From assembly GCF_019042215.1 (NCBI RefSeq), contig NZ_JAHQCS010000154.1, positions 1 to 64,000 on the forward strand: a stretch of 64,000 nt of DNA, read 5' to 3'. Source of the DNA: Evansella tamaricis (GTDB lineage: Bacteria > Bacillota > Bacilli > Bacillales > Salisediminibacteriaceae). This document shows, piece after piece, positions 1-7,911 of this stretch; the first letter of the stretch is position 1, and every line of letters starts with the position of its first letter. Under the pieces are notes generated by a model. The model made no database searches. It was given only the letters and a program-made list of their open reading frames with translations, and was not told the origin of the DNA. The translations under genes and the position numbers were made by a program.

Positions 1-294
1 TGAACCTGGTTCATTTACCCCTGGTTCAGGCTCCCTCATTCTCGCTTATGCTCACGGATTGAACCTGGGGGTTTTGATCCTGGTTCAACCGAACCAGGAT
101 CACACGTTTGTTCACACGATATTAGGTCAACCTAACTTAGTTCACCTGATCTTGCACGAGCCGAGGTCAACTGATCCTGATTCACACGATATAGGTCAAC
201 CTAACATAGAATACCTGATCCTGGTTCGCAAGAGCTCAGCTCAACCGAACCTGGTTCACCTAAATCTCCTTTTGGTTGGTTACTTTTTACTATT
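1..294. repeat. Degenerate GAACC/GGTTC repeat cluster
   Basis: No credible gene lies here. The stretch is built from variants of GAACCTGGTTCA and of GGTCAACCTAAC. A perfect inverted repeat with 11-bp arms (GATCCTGGTTC at 76-86, GAACCAGGATC at 91-101) surrounds a 4-nt loop. A longer unit containing TTCACACGATAT and GGTCAACCTAAC occurs near 111 and again near 181, about 70 bp apart. The cluster touches the window edge, so its full extent is unknown. An open frame across it has no ribosome binding site and a repeat-derived composition, so I do not call it. Confidence 0.6.
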
Positions 295-1890
295 TTATTG
301 GCTATTTAATACTTCAAAAGCCTTCTTATTATTTTTATAGAGGGATTGGAATACAGGAAAATATTTATCATACGTCCGTTTTGTTTCCGGGTCTGGTGTA
401 TATCTATCGCGAACTTGAATGAGCTGGTTGGCATCATCTATTTTGCTTAGGAGACCTAGACCAACGGCTGTTACTACCGCCGCTCCCACGGCACCAACAT
501 TATGAGGTTCTTCCACCACTTCAATGTTACGGTTAAGGACATTGGATAGTATTTGACATGTGATTGGAGCTAATGCTCCTCCACCAACAAATCGGATCAC
601 TGGAGAAGTGTTCACTTTCTTTTCCTGTGCTTCCAGTTGCCACCTGAAGTGATAACAGATCCCCTCTAAAACAGCATGAATTAAATCCGATTTTCCGGAA
701 TTTATTCCAATATTAAAAAACATTCCCCTTGCATTCGGATCCTCAAACGGGCATCGGTTCCCGTGGAGCCAGGGGGTAAAGATGACGCCATTACTTCCTG
801 CAGGCACATGTGCAATGGCATCCATCATGTAATCATATAAGTTCTTATATACAACTGCTTTTTCTTCGGAAATTTGATTTTTTTCTAAGTATAAATTGGA
901 TTCATCCATGGCAAGATGGTCCTTTACCCATTCGAGACATTTTCCCGCAGTCTCCAACTCGGCGAAATAATTAAAATGACCGCTATTTGCCCCAATGATG
1001 GAGGCGATCATATGATTAATATCCAAGACCCTTTTTTTCACAACCGTGGAAACCCAGCCTGAAGTACCAAAATAAATATGAGTACTGCCTGGTCCGACAG
1101 CACCTGCACCCACACCAATTAACGAAGCATCTCCGCCCCCGCCAAATACTGGTACCCCTTCTTTTAGAGATAGTTCGTTTGCGGCGCCTTCAGTTAGTTT
1201 ACCAGCCATATCTGTACAACGAATAATCTCAGGGAGGTGTTCCATCTTGACCCCAAACATCTGGCATATCTCACGGCTAAACCTCTTTTTACCCTTACGG
1301 ACATCGTAAAGTAATGTGGCAAACGCACTGTCTTCCGTCATGACAAACTTATTTGTACATTTACTGATCAAGAATTCTTTCACATCTAACCACTTATGAA
1401 CCTTATGGAAATTTTCCGGTTCGTTCTGCTGCACCCACTTGTATTTCCAGACGGGATCTTTCACACTAGCTGATACTGCGCCTGTTATATAAAGGGATTT
1501 TGATAGTTTAACAATGTTTGCTCCACCAATCTTGAATCCATTGCCAATACCTTCTTTCTGTTCCTTTTTTGCACGATAATCTATATAACTCATTGCTTTG
1601 CGAATAGGTTCCCCATGTTTATCCACTAAGACAAGTCCCTGCATTTGTGCACAAAACGATATTCCTTGAATATCTTCAGGGGAAAGATGATTTTCCTGCA
1701 GCACCCTCCTTGTTGTAAGGCACATGGCATTCCACCAGTCATTTGGATCTTGTTCCGCGCCGCCATTTTCAAGGATCTTTAGGTCGTAGCCTTCCGTTGT
1801 ACTGCCGATCAACTGTATTTGATTAGTTATTTCAAACACACAGGTTTTTAGTCCCGTCGTGCCAATGTCATAGGTAATCACATGAGTCAT
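295..1890 (-). CDS. FGGY-family carbohydrate kinase
   Basis: A 531-residue cytoplasmic sugar or polyol kinase of the FGGY family (xylulokinase, gluconokinase and LsrK relatives), which phosphorylates a substrate with ATP. The N-terminal phosphate-binding motif YDIGTTGLKTCVFE (residues 7-20) is intact. FGGGGDASLIGVGAG in the middle and RFVGGGALAPITCQILSN near the C-terminus match the FGGY signature and the adenosine-binding region. Length is normal for the family. It lies 71 bp downstream of the TetR gene on the same strand, so the two are probably cotranscribed. Its neighbours across the divergent promoter are an aminotransferase and a class-II aldolase, which suggests a pathway where a polyol or amino-sugar derivative is phosphorylated and then cleaved. 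I cannot name the substrate from sequence. Confidence 0.9.
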   Translation of the reverse strand: MTHVITYDIGTTGLKTCVFEITNQIQLIGSTTEGYDLKILENGGAEQDPNDWWNAMCLTTRRVLQENHLSPEDIQGISFCAQMQGLVLVDKHGEPIRKAMSYIDYRAKKEQKEGIGNGFKIGGANIVKLSKSLYITGAVSASVKDPVWKYKWVQQNEPENFHKVHKWLDVKEFLISKCTNKFVMTEDSAFATLLYDVRKGKKRFSREICQMFGVKMEHLPEIIRCTDMAGKLTEGAANELSLKEGVPVFGGGGDASLIGVGAGAVGPGSTHIYFGTSGWVSTVVKKRVLDINHMIASIIGANSGHFNYFAELETAGKCLEWVKDHLAMDESNLYLEKNQISEEKAVVYKNLYDYMMDAIAHVPAGSNGVIFTPWLHGNRCPFEDPNARGMFFNIGINSGKSDLIHAVLEGICYHFRWQLEAQEKKVNTSPVIRFVGGGALAPITCQILSNVLNRNIEVVEEPHNVGAVGAAVVTAVGLGLLSKIDDANQLIQVRDRYTPDPETKRTYDKYFPVFQSLYKNNKKAFEVLNSQ

Positions 1891-1961
1891 ATGTGTGCAT
1901 CCTCTCTCCCCTTATTAAAAAAGCTCATTTATTAAAATCAACATTTCCCTTTAACATAGCC

Positions 1962-2609
1962 TTATTTCAAGAAAAACGCTCCTTTTATGAATTTCATCAG
2001 TTCTTCACAGACGGCTTCGTCTTTTTCAAATACATCTTCTCCCACAAACATTTTCAAGCGCTCTTTGTAATAATCACAAGAATATGAGAATTGCAGTAGG
2101 ATAAACAGATTGTCTAAGTAAAACCCAAACATTTTTGGATCGATATCTTTTCTTATTTCCCCTTTTTTCTGAGCTTCAATGATTTGGGCAGCGTATAGTT
2201 GGGCCGATATTCCTTCCATATCTGACACGATTTTTTGGACGATCTCAGGGTGACTTTCTGTTGTCATTTGATTATAAAGTTTTGTTAAATAGACATTTTC
2301 TCTAGTGTGTTTCTGTATGGCTTTAATGATCTGCTCGATTTTCACTATCAGATTGCCATGGCTAGTAACAATCTCCCCTAAGACCCCATTCAGTTTTTCC
2401 ACTGCGTAAGCAATTATTTTCATGTAAAGATCCTCTTTATTCTCGAAATACTTATACATAGCCCCGATGCTGACACCTGCTTTTTCAGCAATAATATTTA
2501 TATTGGCACTTGTGTACCCCTTCTCCGCAAATTCCGTCAATGCCGATTCAATAATTTTTTTCTGTTTTGCCTCTGATATTCTGTTAAAAGTGTTTTTTGG
2601 ACTATTCAA
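1962..2609 (-). CDS. TetR/AcrR-family transcriptional repressor
   Basis: A 215-residue regulator. The N-terminal helix-turn-helix is typical of TetR: IIESALTEFAEKGYTSANINIIA followed by EKAGVSIGAMYKYFENKEDLY (about residues 19-63). The rest is an all-helical ligand-binding and dimerisation domain. The start is a TTG codon at 2607-2609 preceded by GGGAGGTG at 6-nt spacing; there is no ATG nearby with a comparable site. It is transcribed away from the aminotransferase operon and shares with it an intergenic region holding two near-identical palindromes, so autoregulation and control of the divergent operon are likely. The inducer is unknown; a metabolite of the adjacent pathway is the simplest guess. 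Confidence 0.92.
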   Translation of the reverse strand: MNSPKNTFNRISEAKQKKIIESALTEFAEKGYTSANINIIAEKAGVSIGAMYKYFENKEDLYMKIIAYAVEKLNGVLGEIVTSHGNLIVKIEQIIKAIQKHTRENVYLTKLYNQMTTESHPEIVQKIVSDMEGISAQLYAAQIIEAQKKGEIRKDIDPKMFGFYLDNLFILLQFSYSCDYYKERLKMFVGEDVFEKDEAVCEELMKFIKGAFFLK

Positions 2610-2694
2610 TCAAGACACCTCCCAATCTTTTTTCCAATTAGTAAACTACTAAATATCGCACCAATGCACGTTTTTCCCCTTGACCAAAAACGGT

Positions 2695-2710
2695 GAGTGA
2701 ATATTCACTC
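2695..2710. promoter_or_regulatory. TetR operator candidate 1
   Basis: Perfect 16-bp palindrome GAGTGAATATTCACTC (7-bp half-sites, 2-bp centre) about 85 bp upstream of the TetR start. It shares the pattern GAGTGAANNTTCRCTC with the site at 2779-2806, and nothing else in the region has this symmetry. The size and 7+2+7 design fit a TetR dimer site; binding is inferred. Confidence 0.65.
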
Positions 2711-2750
2711 TTATTTTAACCATTTTTATGCAAATTCCGCAATAAATTTA

Positions 2751-2778
2751 TTGACTTTTCAGAAAATGGTGATATGTT
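2751..2778 (+). promoter_or_regulatory. Sigma-A type promoter of the aminotransferase operon
   Basis: TTGACT at 2751-2756 and TATGTT at 2773-2778 are separated by 16 bp, close to sigma-A consensus. The second TetR palindrome begins at the very next base, so a bound repressor would cover the transcription start. Inferred from sequence only. Confidence 0.5.
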
Positions 2779-2806
2779 TTAAGTGAGTGAACCTTCGCTC
2801 ACTTAA
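2779..2806. promoter_or_regulatory. TetR operator candidate 2
   Basis: Inverted repeat with 13-bp arms and a 2-bp centre: left arm TTAAGTGAGTGAA, right arm TTCGCTCACTTAA, one mismatch. Its core GAGTGAACCTTCGCTC has the same half-sites as the palindrome at 2695-2710. The position directly downstream of the -10 element favours repression by blocking initiation. Confidence 0.65.
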
Positions 2807-2870
2807 TGAAACGACTTGCCAGTAGCTGACAATTCTTATACATTTTTCTACAAATAAAGGAGGACTTGCC

Positions 2871-4349
2871 ATGTCAGATAGCTTTGCAATATCCACTTAT
2901 CCTGACAGTCACAAGATTATTGACCAGTTGGATCAATTAATCCAAAAGCCCATATACACCATTACACCGGAAGCATTGAAATCCTATGAAGAGAATTATT
3001 TCGAGAAAAGGTGTGCAACTTCGAAAGGAATGATTGAAGAAGCAAAGGAAGTGATTCCTGGGGGAGTGCAGCACAATCTGGCGTTTAACCATCCTTTTCC
3101 ATTAGTGTTTACAAAGGCAGAAGGTGCACATCTTCATGATATTGACGGAAATACATACTATGATTTTTTGCAGGCGGGGGGACCAACCGTTCTCGGGAGT
3201 AATCCAATCGAAGTCCGCGAAAAAGTCATCGATCTATTAAATACTTGCGGTCCTTCCACTGGTCTATTTCATGAGTATGAATATAAACTGGGAAAAAAAA
3301 TAACAGAATGTATGAAATCGGTAGAAATGTTCCGGATGCTCGGTTCTGGAACAGAGGCTTGTATGGCAGCCATCCGAGTTGCCCGACTTGCAACGAAAAA
3401 GAAAAACATTATCAAAATGGGAGGAGCTTACCATGGTTGGAGTGATCAACTTGCTTACGGAATTCGGATACCAGGTTCTAAGTGGACCCAATCCCATGGA
3501 GTTCCAAAACATTATTTTAAATACACACAAGAGTTTTTCCCTAATGACTTAAATGATCTGGAACGAAAGCTTAAGAGAAACAAACTAAGAGGTGGAACAG
3601 CAGCAGTATTTATGGAACCAGTCGGTCCGGAAAGTGGAACAAGACCACTTCATAAAGACTTTAATAAAGGTGTGGAACAGTTATGCAAAAAATACGGTGC
3701 ACTCCTCGTATTTGATGAAGTAGTTACAGCATTTCGAATTGGAATGTCAGGGGCACAAGGATATTTTGATGTTTCTCCTGATTTAACTGTGTTCGGGAAG
3801 GTCGTTGCTGGTGGCTATCCAAGTGCTGGCGGCTTAGGTGGCAAAAAAGAATATATGAAATATCTTTCCGCCGGAATCCAAGCCGGTGATAAACATAAAA
3901 AGGCATTAGTGGGGGGAACAATGGCAGCAAATCCTCTCAGTTGTGTGGCTGGATACTACACCCTTTGTGAAATTGAAAGAACAGATGCAGCAAAGAAGGC
4001 AGGATTATTTGCGGATAAACTCACTGCTGGGCTCGAAAAACTCATTCAAAAGCACGATCTCCCCTTTGTTGCCTTTAATCAAGGGTCCATATGTCACTTA
4101 GAAACCGTAGGTACAATGCATTTTTCCATCGACTGGTCTAAACCTTGGCAAATTCCTAAAGTCATCGCTGCCACATCCGAAAGGAAAAAAGAAATGGAAC
4201 ACATGGGGGCAGCTTATATGGCAGAAGGAATTGTTACTTTAGCAGGAAGCAGGCTTTATACAAATGCGGCATACACAGATGATATGCTGGACGATATTCT
4301 CCAACGGTTTGACCGTGTTTTCCAAAATGTTGTGGTAAAAGACTGGTAG
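2871..4349 (+). CDS. Class-III PLP-dependent aminotransferase (glutamate-1-semialdehyde aminomutase-like)
   Basis: A 492-residue class-III (fold type I) enzyme that moves an amino group using pyridoxal phosphate. Visible landmarks are the cofactor-ring motif GGAYHGWSDQ, the cofactor-binding acid in LLVFDEVVTAFRIG, and the Schiff-base lysine in TVFGKVVAGGYPSAG (Lys310). The arrangement, including RMLGSGTEACMAAIRVAR, resembles glutamate-1-semialdehyde 2,1-aminomutase (HemL) more than acetylornithine transaminase. At 492 residues it is longer than HemL (about 430), with an N-terminal extension of about 45 residues. An AGGAGG site precedes the ATG. The aldolase follows after 11 bp. Given its neighbours it is probably a catabolic aminotransferase or aminomutase rather than a haem-pathway enzyme. 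Confidence 0.9.
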   Translation: MSDSFAISTYPDSHKIIDQLDQLIQKPIYTITPEALKSYEENYFEKRCATSKGMIEEAKEVIPGGVQHNLAFNHPFPLVFTKAEGAHLHDIDGNTYYDFLQAGGPTVLGSNPIEVREKVIDLLNTCGPSTGLFHEYEYKLGKKITECMKSVEMFRMLGSGTEACMAAIRVARLATKKKNIIKMGGAYHGWSDQLAYGIRIPGSKWTQSHGVPKHYFKYTQEFFPNDLNDLERKLKRNKLRGGTAAVFMEPVGPESGTRPLHKDFNKGVEQLCKKYGALLVFDEVVTAFRIGMSGAQGYFDVSPDLTVFGKVVAGGYPSAGGLGGKKEYMKYLSAGIQAGDKHKKALVGGTMAANPLSCVAGYYTLCEIERTDAAKKAGLFADKLTAGLEKLIQKHDLPFVAFNQGSICHLETVGTMHFSIDWSKPWQIPKVIAATSERKKEMEHMGAAYMAEGIVTLAGSRLYTNAAYTDDMLDDILQRFDRVFQNVVVKDW

Positions 4350-4360
4350 GGGGGAATCTA

Positions 4361-5563
4361 ATGACTTCCATGAACGAAGCAAAGGAACTTGTCATTAAAG
4401 CTGGGAAAAAATTAGTCCGATCAGGACTCATTGCCAGAACATGGGGCAATGTTAGTTGTAGGGTCAGTGAAGATTATTTTGTCATTACCCCAAGCGGGAG
4501 GGACTATCTTTCCCTTGTACCTGATGATATTGTTCCCGTTAAAATTTCTGATTTATCTTATAGCGGAAAAGTAAAGCCTTCTTCTGAAAAGGGAATTCAC
4601 GGGGAGGTTTACAAATTTTATCCTGAAGTGAACTTTGTGATACATACTCATCAAGACTATGCCTCCGTGTTAAGTGCTGCAGGACTTTCCTTTATTCCTG
4701 TACCAGAGGGCTATTCTGTCCTTGAAGGAAAAGTCATCTGTGCCCCTTATGCACTTCCCAGTACGAAATCGCTCAGTCGCAATGTTGGGAAATCCTTATC
4801 CACTTCCAGTGCCAAAGCAATGATTTTAAAATATCATGGGGCACTTTGTTTTGGCAAAGACGAAACAGAAACCTTCACAGTAGCATCTGAATTGGAAGAT
4901 GCCTGTAAAGAGTACATCATCAACAAATATATGCAAGTCAGTGATAACGATTCGTTTCATGTGAAGGAAATGAATGAATTCATTCTCTCTTTGCATCAAA
5001 AACTGAACAGTCCGATTCCCCATTCCTCAGAAGTTGTAACCTATGCTTCCAGTGAACGGACAAAAGATGGGTTTGTCCTTTATCCAGAAGACGGAGTCGA
5101 ACAAAAAGTGAAAACAGATCAACTTAATCCTTCTTTACCAGAAGAAGCTGCCATTTATAATTCTATTTTCAAGAAACATAAACACATCAACTATATTTTT
5201 CACAAAAAGACGCCTGAAACGTTGGCTATATCGTGCTCCACCCTTCAACTCAAGCCACTTCTAGATGACTTCGCACAAATCGTCGGTACTTCAGCAAAGA
5301 TTATAGACAACCAGCCAGAGACCATTACTGCCGCACTTAAGAAGGCTTCTGCTGTCTTTATTCATTCAAGGGGGGCATTATGTACAGGGAAAAATAAAGA
5401 TGATGCCCTTGCAGTAGGAATGGTAACCGAAAAATCTTGTAAAGCCTATTTAGGGGCATCACTCTTTGGAAAACCAAAACCGATTCATCCGTTGGAATGC
5501 TACTTAATGAGGTTTATTTATTTAAATAAATATTCAAAACAAGCAGAGAAAAGTTCATTTTAA
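4361..5563 (+). CDS. Tandem class-II aldolase/adducin-domain protein, second domain degenerate
   Basis: A 400-residue protein with two aldolase-II folds. The first (about 1-205) is like fuculose-phosphate aldolase and ribulose-phosphate epimerase: ARTWGNVSCRV, ITPSGRDYLSL, a glutamate in SSEKGIHGEVY, zinc ligands in VIHTHQDYAS and the third histidine in KYHGALCFGKD. The second (about 225-385) keeps the skeleton but not the site: the HTH pair has become FHKKTPETL and the third-histidine motif is IHSRGALCTGK. I therefore expect one active and one structural or regulatory domain. A GGTAGGGGGG site precedes the ATG. It is the likely cleaving partner of the FGGY kinase. Confidence 0.85.
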   Translation: MTSMNEAKELVIKAGKKLVRSGLIARTWGNVSCRVSEDYFVITPSGRDYLSLVPDDIVPVKISDLSYSGKVKPSSEKGIHGEVYKFYPEVNFVIHTHQDYASVLSAAGLSFIPVPEGYSVLEGKVICAPYALPSTKSLSRNVGKSLSTSSAKAMILKYHGALCFGKDETETFTVASELEDACKEYIINKYMQVSDNDSFHVKEMNEFILSLHQKLNSPIPHSSEVVTYASSERTKDGFVLYPEDGVEQKVKTDQLNPSLPEEAAIYNSIFKKHKHINYIFHKKTPETLAISCSTLQLKPLLDDFAQIVGTSAKIIDNQPETITAALKKASAVFIHSRGALCTGKNKDDALAVGMVTEKSCKAYLGASLFGKPKPIHPLECYLMRFIYLNKYSKQAEKSSF

Positions 5564-5598
5564 AAACTAGACGTTAGTCTCTATTTGGGGGAATATCA

Positions 5599-7506
5599 TT
5601 GAAAAAATTCAAGCAAATATTAAAAATAACTGGTATTGTATTCTTGTCTTTGGTGGCTGTTCTGTTCGTAATCTATCTATTACTCCCTAAGAGTCCCGAT
5701 GAGATCATGGCATTTGATGATCCGTATCGAACAGAAAGGACCATTGCGGAAGCACCTGAGTATATGGCATCTACCGGAACCCCTTGGGCAACAGATGCTG
5801 CATTGGATATTCTTGAACAGGGCGGCAACGCCTTTGACGCTGGTGTGGCAGCCTTGTTAGCCATCAATGTCACCTTCCCTGCTCCTGCAAGCTTCACTTC
5901 CGTCGCCCCTGCACTTCTTTACGATAGTGAAAAAGGGGAGGTAGTCAGTTATGCCGGTTTAGGTACTGCCCCGGCTGCTGCAACGATTGAATTATTTAAA
6001 TCAAAAGGATACGACGATATACCGGAAATGAGTATTTTATCACAACTGCTCCCAGCTTCTCCAGACGCTATCATCGCCATTTTAGAAGAATATGGTACGA
6101 TGAGTTTTACCGAAATTAGTGAGGCTGCCATTACCCTTGCAGAAGAAGGATTTCCCGTTCATGGACAGTTCCTCGCTGACTTGGATATGAATTTATTAGA
6201 ACGAGCAGGTTTTGCCTTTCTCATGCCGTATAACGTGGAAGTTTATTTAAGCGGAGAATGGTGGAGACCACTTCATCATAAGGAGCGATTTCGACAACCT
6301 GATCTTGCTAATACACTGCAAAGGATGGCTGATGCGGAACAGGATGTTCTCCGGAATGGGGGAACGCGGGAGGAGGGTTTACGGGCTGTCCGGGATTATT
6401 TTTATGAAGGTCCCATTGCAGATGCCATCGTCGCCCTTCATGAAGAAAAAGATGGCCTCATTACCTATGAAGATTTAGCTAACTATCGCGGGCATTTTGA
6501 AGACCCTATCTCTGGAACATTTAAGGAGTACCAGATTTTTGCTAATGACACATGGAATCAAGGTGGCGTTGTGCCAATGGCATTACAAATTCTAGAAGAA
6601 ATAGACTTGAAGTCAATGGGACACAATTCGCCGGAATACGTTCATACCGTTCTTCAAGCAATTGACTTAGCCATGGCTGATCGAGAAGCGTATTTTGGTG
6701 ATCCTCGCTTTGTGGATGTTCCCATTGAAGGACTTTTGAACAAGGAATATGCAGAAAGTCGCCGGATGGCGCTGACACCGGACACTGCTTTTGGAGAAAT
6801 GCCTCCACCTGGAAATCCATGGGACTATCAGGACGTGGAAGCGCGTCTTCCTGTTGCAGCCATATCGAACCCGGAAGTAAAGCCAGGTTCACACGAAACC
6901 TCGCGCAACATCATGAATTCACAGTTGGATACAAGCTATTTGAGCGTTGTGGATGGGAAAGGGAATGCCATTTCCCTGACACCTAGTGATTTTCCAATGA
7001 CACCAATGATACCCGGTACGGGAATCAACCTAGGCAACAGAATGAATCAATTCCGGCTTGATCCAGATCATCCGGCAGCACTTGAACCTGGAAAACGGCC
7101 GCGTCTCACCCCAAACCCAAGTATGGTTTTGAAAAACGGGGAGTTATTCCTAAGCTATGGAACTCCCGGAGGGGACATGCAGCCTCAAGCGATGATTCAA
7201 GTATTCCTGAATATTGTTGTCTTTGATATGGATCCCCAAGAAGCGGTCAGTGTTCCGAGATTTGGATCCTACAACTTCCCAATATCTTTTGCACCAAATG
7301 AATATGACCCTGGTTTGATTAAACTAGAAGAGTCATTATACGAAGAAGTGGGTGACGAGCTGGAGAGAATGGGTTATGAGATTGAGGTTTTACGAGACTG
7401 GCATAATGAGTTTGGATCTGTTTTAACCGTTATGATAGATCAAGAGACCGGTAATAAAATAGGTAGTGCCGATCCGAGAGAAGTATCTTGGGCTGAGGGG
7501 AGATAA
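5599..7506 (+). CDS. Membrane-anchored gamma-glutamyltransferase-family protein
   Basis: A 635-residue Ntn-hydrolase of the gamma-glutamyltranspeptidase family, which cleaves or transfers gamma-glutamyl groups from glutathione-like peptides or poly-glutamate. A single N-terminal membrane helix (about 8-28, rich in Ile/Leu/Val) puts the enzyme outside the cell. The family start motif is ATDAALDILEQGGNAFDAGVA. The autocatalytic nucleophile is most likely Thr445 in QLDTSYLSVVDGKGNAISLT, where classical enzymes have TTH. GINLGNRMNQF and TPNPSMVLKNG also match. The start is TTG after GGGGG. It follows the aldolase by 35 bp on the same strand and is probably in its operon. The Thr-Ser-Tyr context instead of Thr-Thr-His suggests a diverged subfamily, so acylase-type activity is possible. 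Confidence 0.88.
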   Translation: MKKFKQILKITGIVFLSLVAVLFVIYLLLPKSPDEIMAFDDPYRTERTIAEAPEYMASTGTPWATDAALDILEQGGNAFDAGVAALLAINVTFPAPASFTSVAPALLYDSEKGEVVSYAGLGTAPAAATIELFKSKGYDDIPEMSILSQLLPASPDAIIAILEEYGTMSFTEISEAAITLAEEGFPVHGQFLADLDMNLLERAGFAFLMPYNVEVYLSGEWWRPLHHKERFRQPDLANTLQRMADAEQDVLRNGGTREEGLRAVRDYFYEGPIADAIVALHEEKDGLITYEDLANYRGHFEDPISGTFKEYQIFANDTWNQGGVVPMALQILEEIDLKSMGHNSPEYVHTVLQAIDLAMADREAYFGDPRFVDVPIEGLLNKEYAESRRMALTPDTAFGEMPPPGNPWDYQDVEARLPVAAISNPEVKPGSHETSRNIMNSQLDTSYLSVVDGKGNAISLTPSDFPMTPMIPGTGINLGNRMNQFRLDPDHPAALEPGKRPRLTPNPSMVLKNGELFLSYGTPGGDMQPQAMIQVFLNIVVFDMDPQEAVSVPRFGSYNFPISFAPNEYDPGLIKLEESLYEEVGDELERMGYEIEVLRDWHNEFGSVLTVMIDQETGNKIGSADPREVSWAEGR

Positions 7507-7507
7507 T

Positions 7508-7813
7508 AAGAAAAGCATAAGCGCCTAGGCTCACGAGCGTAGGGCAGTGCCTCTTCCTCTACAAGCATCGTTCTGAAGAGTATCCGTCCATCGGGCAAAA
7601 CGCCACGTCCTGTGGCATGCCCGATATTAGGACGTCCTGTCCGTCGAGGCAACTCGAAGCATATTCGAAGGGCAGCATCGCTCGCGTGCTGCCACTGAAG
7701 TAAACGCTCGTTGGACAGAGAATTCGAAGAAGTAGATAGAAGTCCGCTCTTTGACTTCGGTTGTCACTTCCGAAGTGCCCCGCAGCGAGTAGGCGGTGGA
7801 ACTGGACAAATTG
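7508..7813. repeat. Interspersed repeat, copy A (expanded form)
   Basis: Shares with 63785-63910 a left end (AAGCGCCTA..TCACGAGCG then TAGGGCAGTG) and a right end (GAAGTCCGCTCTTTGACTTC, then CGAAGTGCCCCG, GAGTAGGCGGTGGA and CTGGACAA). Between the two ends copy A carries roughly 190 bp that copy B lacks. That extra part begins CTCTTCCTCTACAAGCAT and resembles 33120-33190. The outer ends are imperfect inverted repeats of each other. This is a non-autonomous repeat with no coding capacity of its own. Confidence 0.75.
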
Positions 7814-7850
7814 CCCGAAGGTGCAAAAACTTATACATTCCTATCTATTG

Positions 7851-7890
7851 AAAAAGGTTGTTCCGGTATCGTACCGGACAACCTTTTTAT
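7851..7890. terminator. Bidirectional rho-independent terminator
   Basis: A GC-rich stem GGTTGTTCCGGTA / TACCGGACAACC with a 3-nt loop has AAAAA on the left and TTTTT on the right. It can end both the rightward aminotransferase-aldolase-GGT operon and the leftward chaperone/STAND operon that converge here. Confidence 0.9.
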
Positions 7891-7911
7891 AATCTAAACT
7901 AGAAGTACAAG

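Noticed and set aside
59-340. 93-codon + strand frame at the left edge
   Set aside because: Translation of the GAACC repeats that runs into the kinase 3' end; no ribosome site.
7440-7809. Leftward frames in the 7508 repeat
   Set aside because: Composition follows repeat DNA, and corresponding frames in copies B and C are broken.
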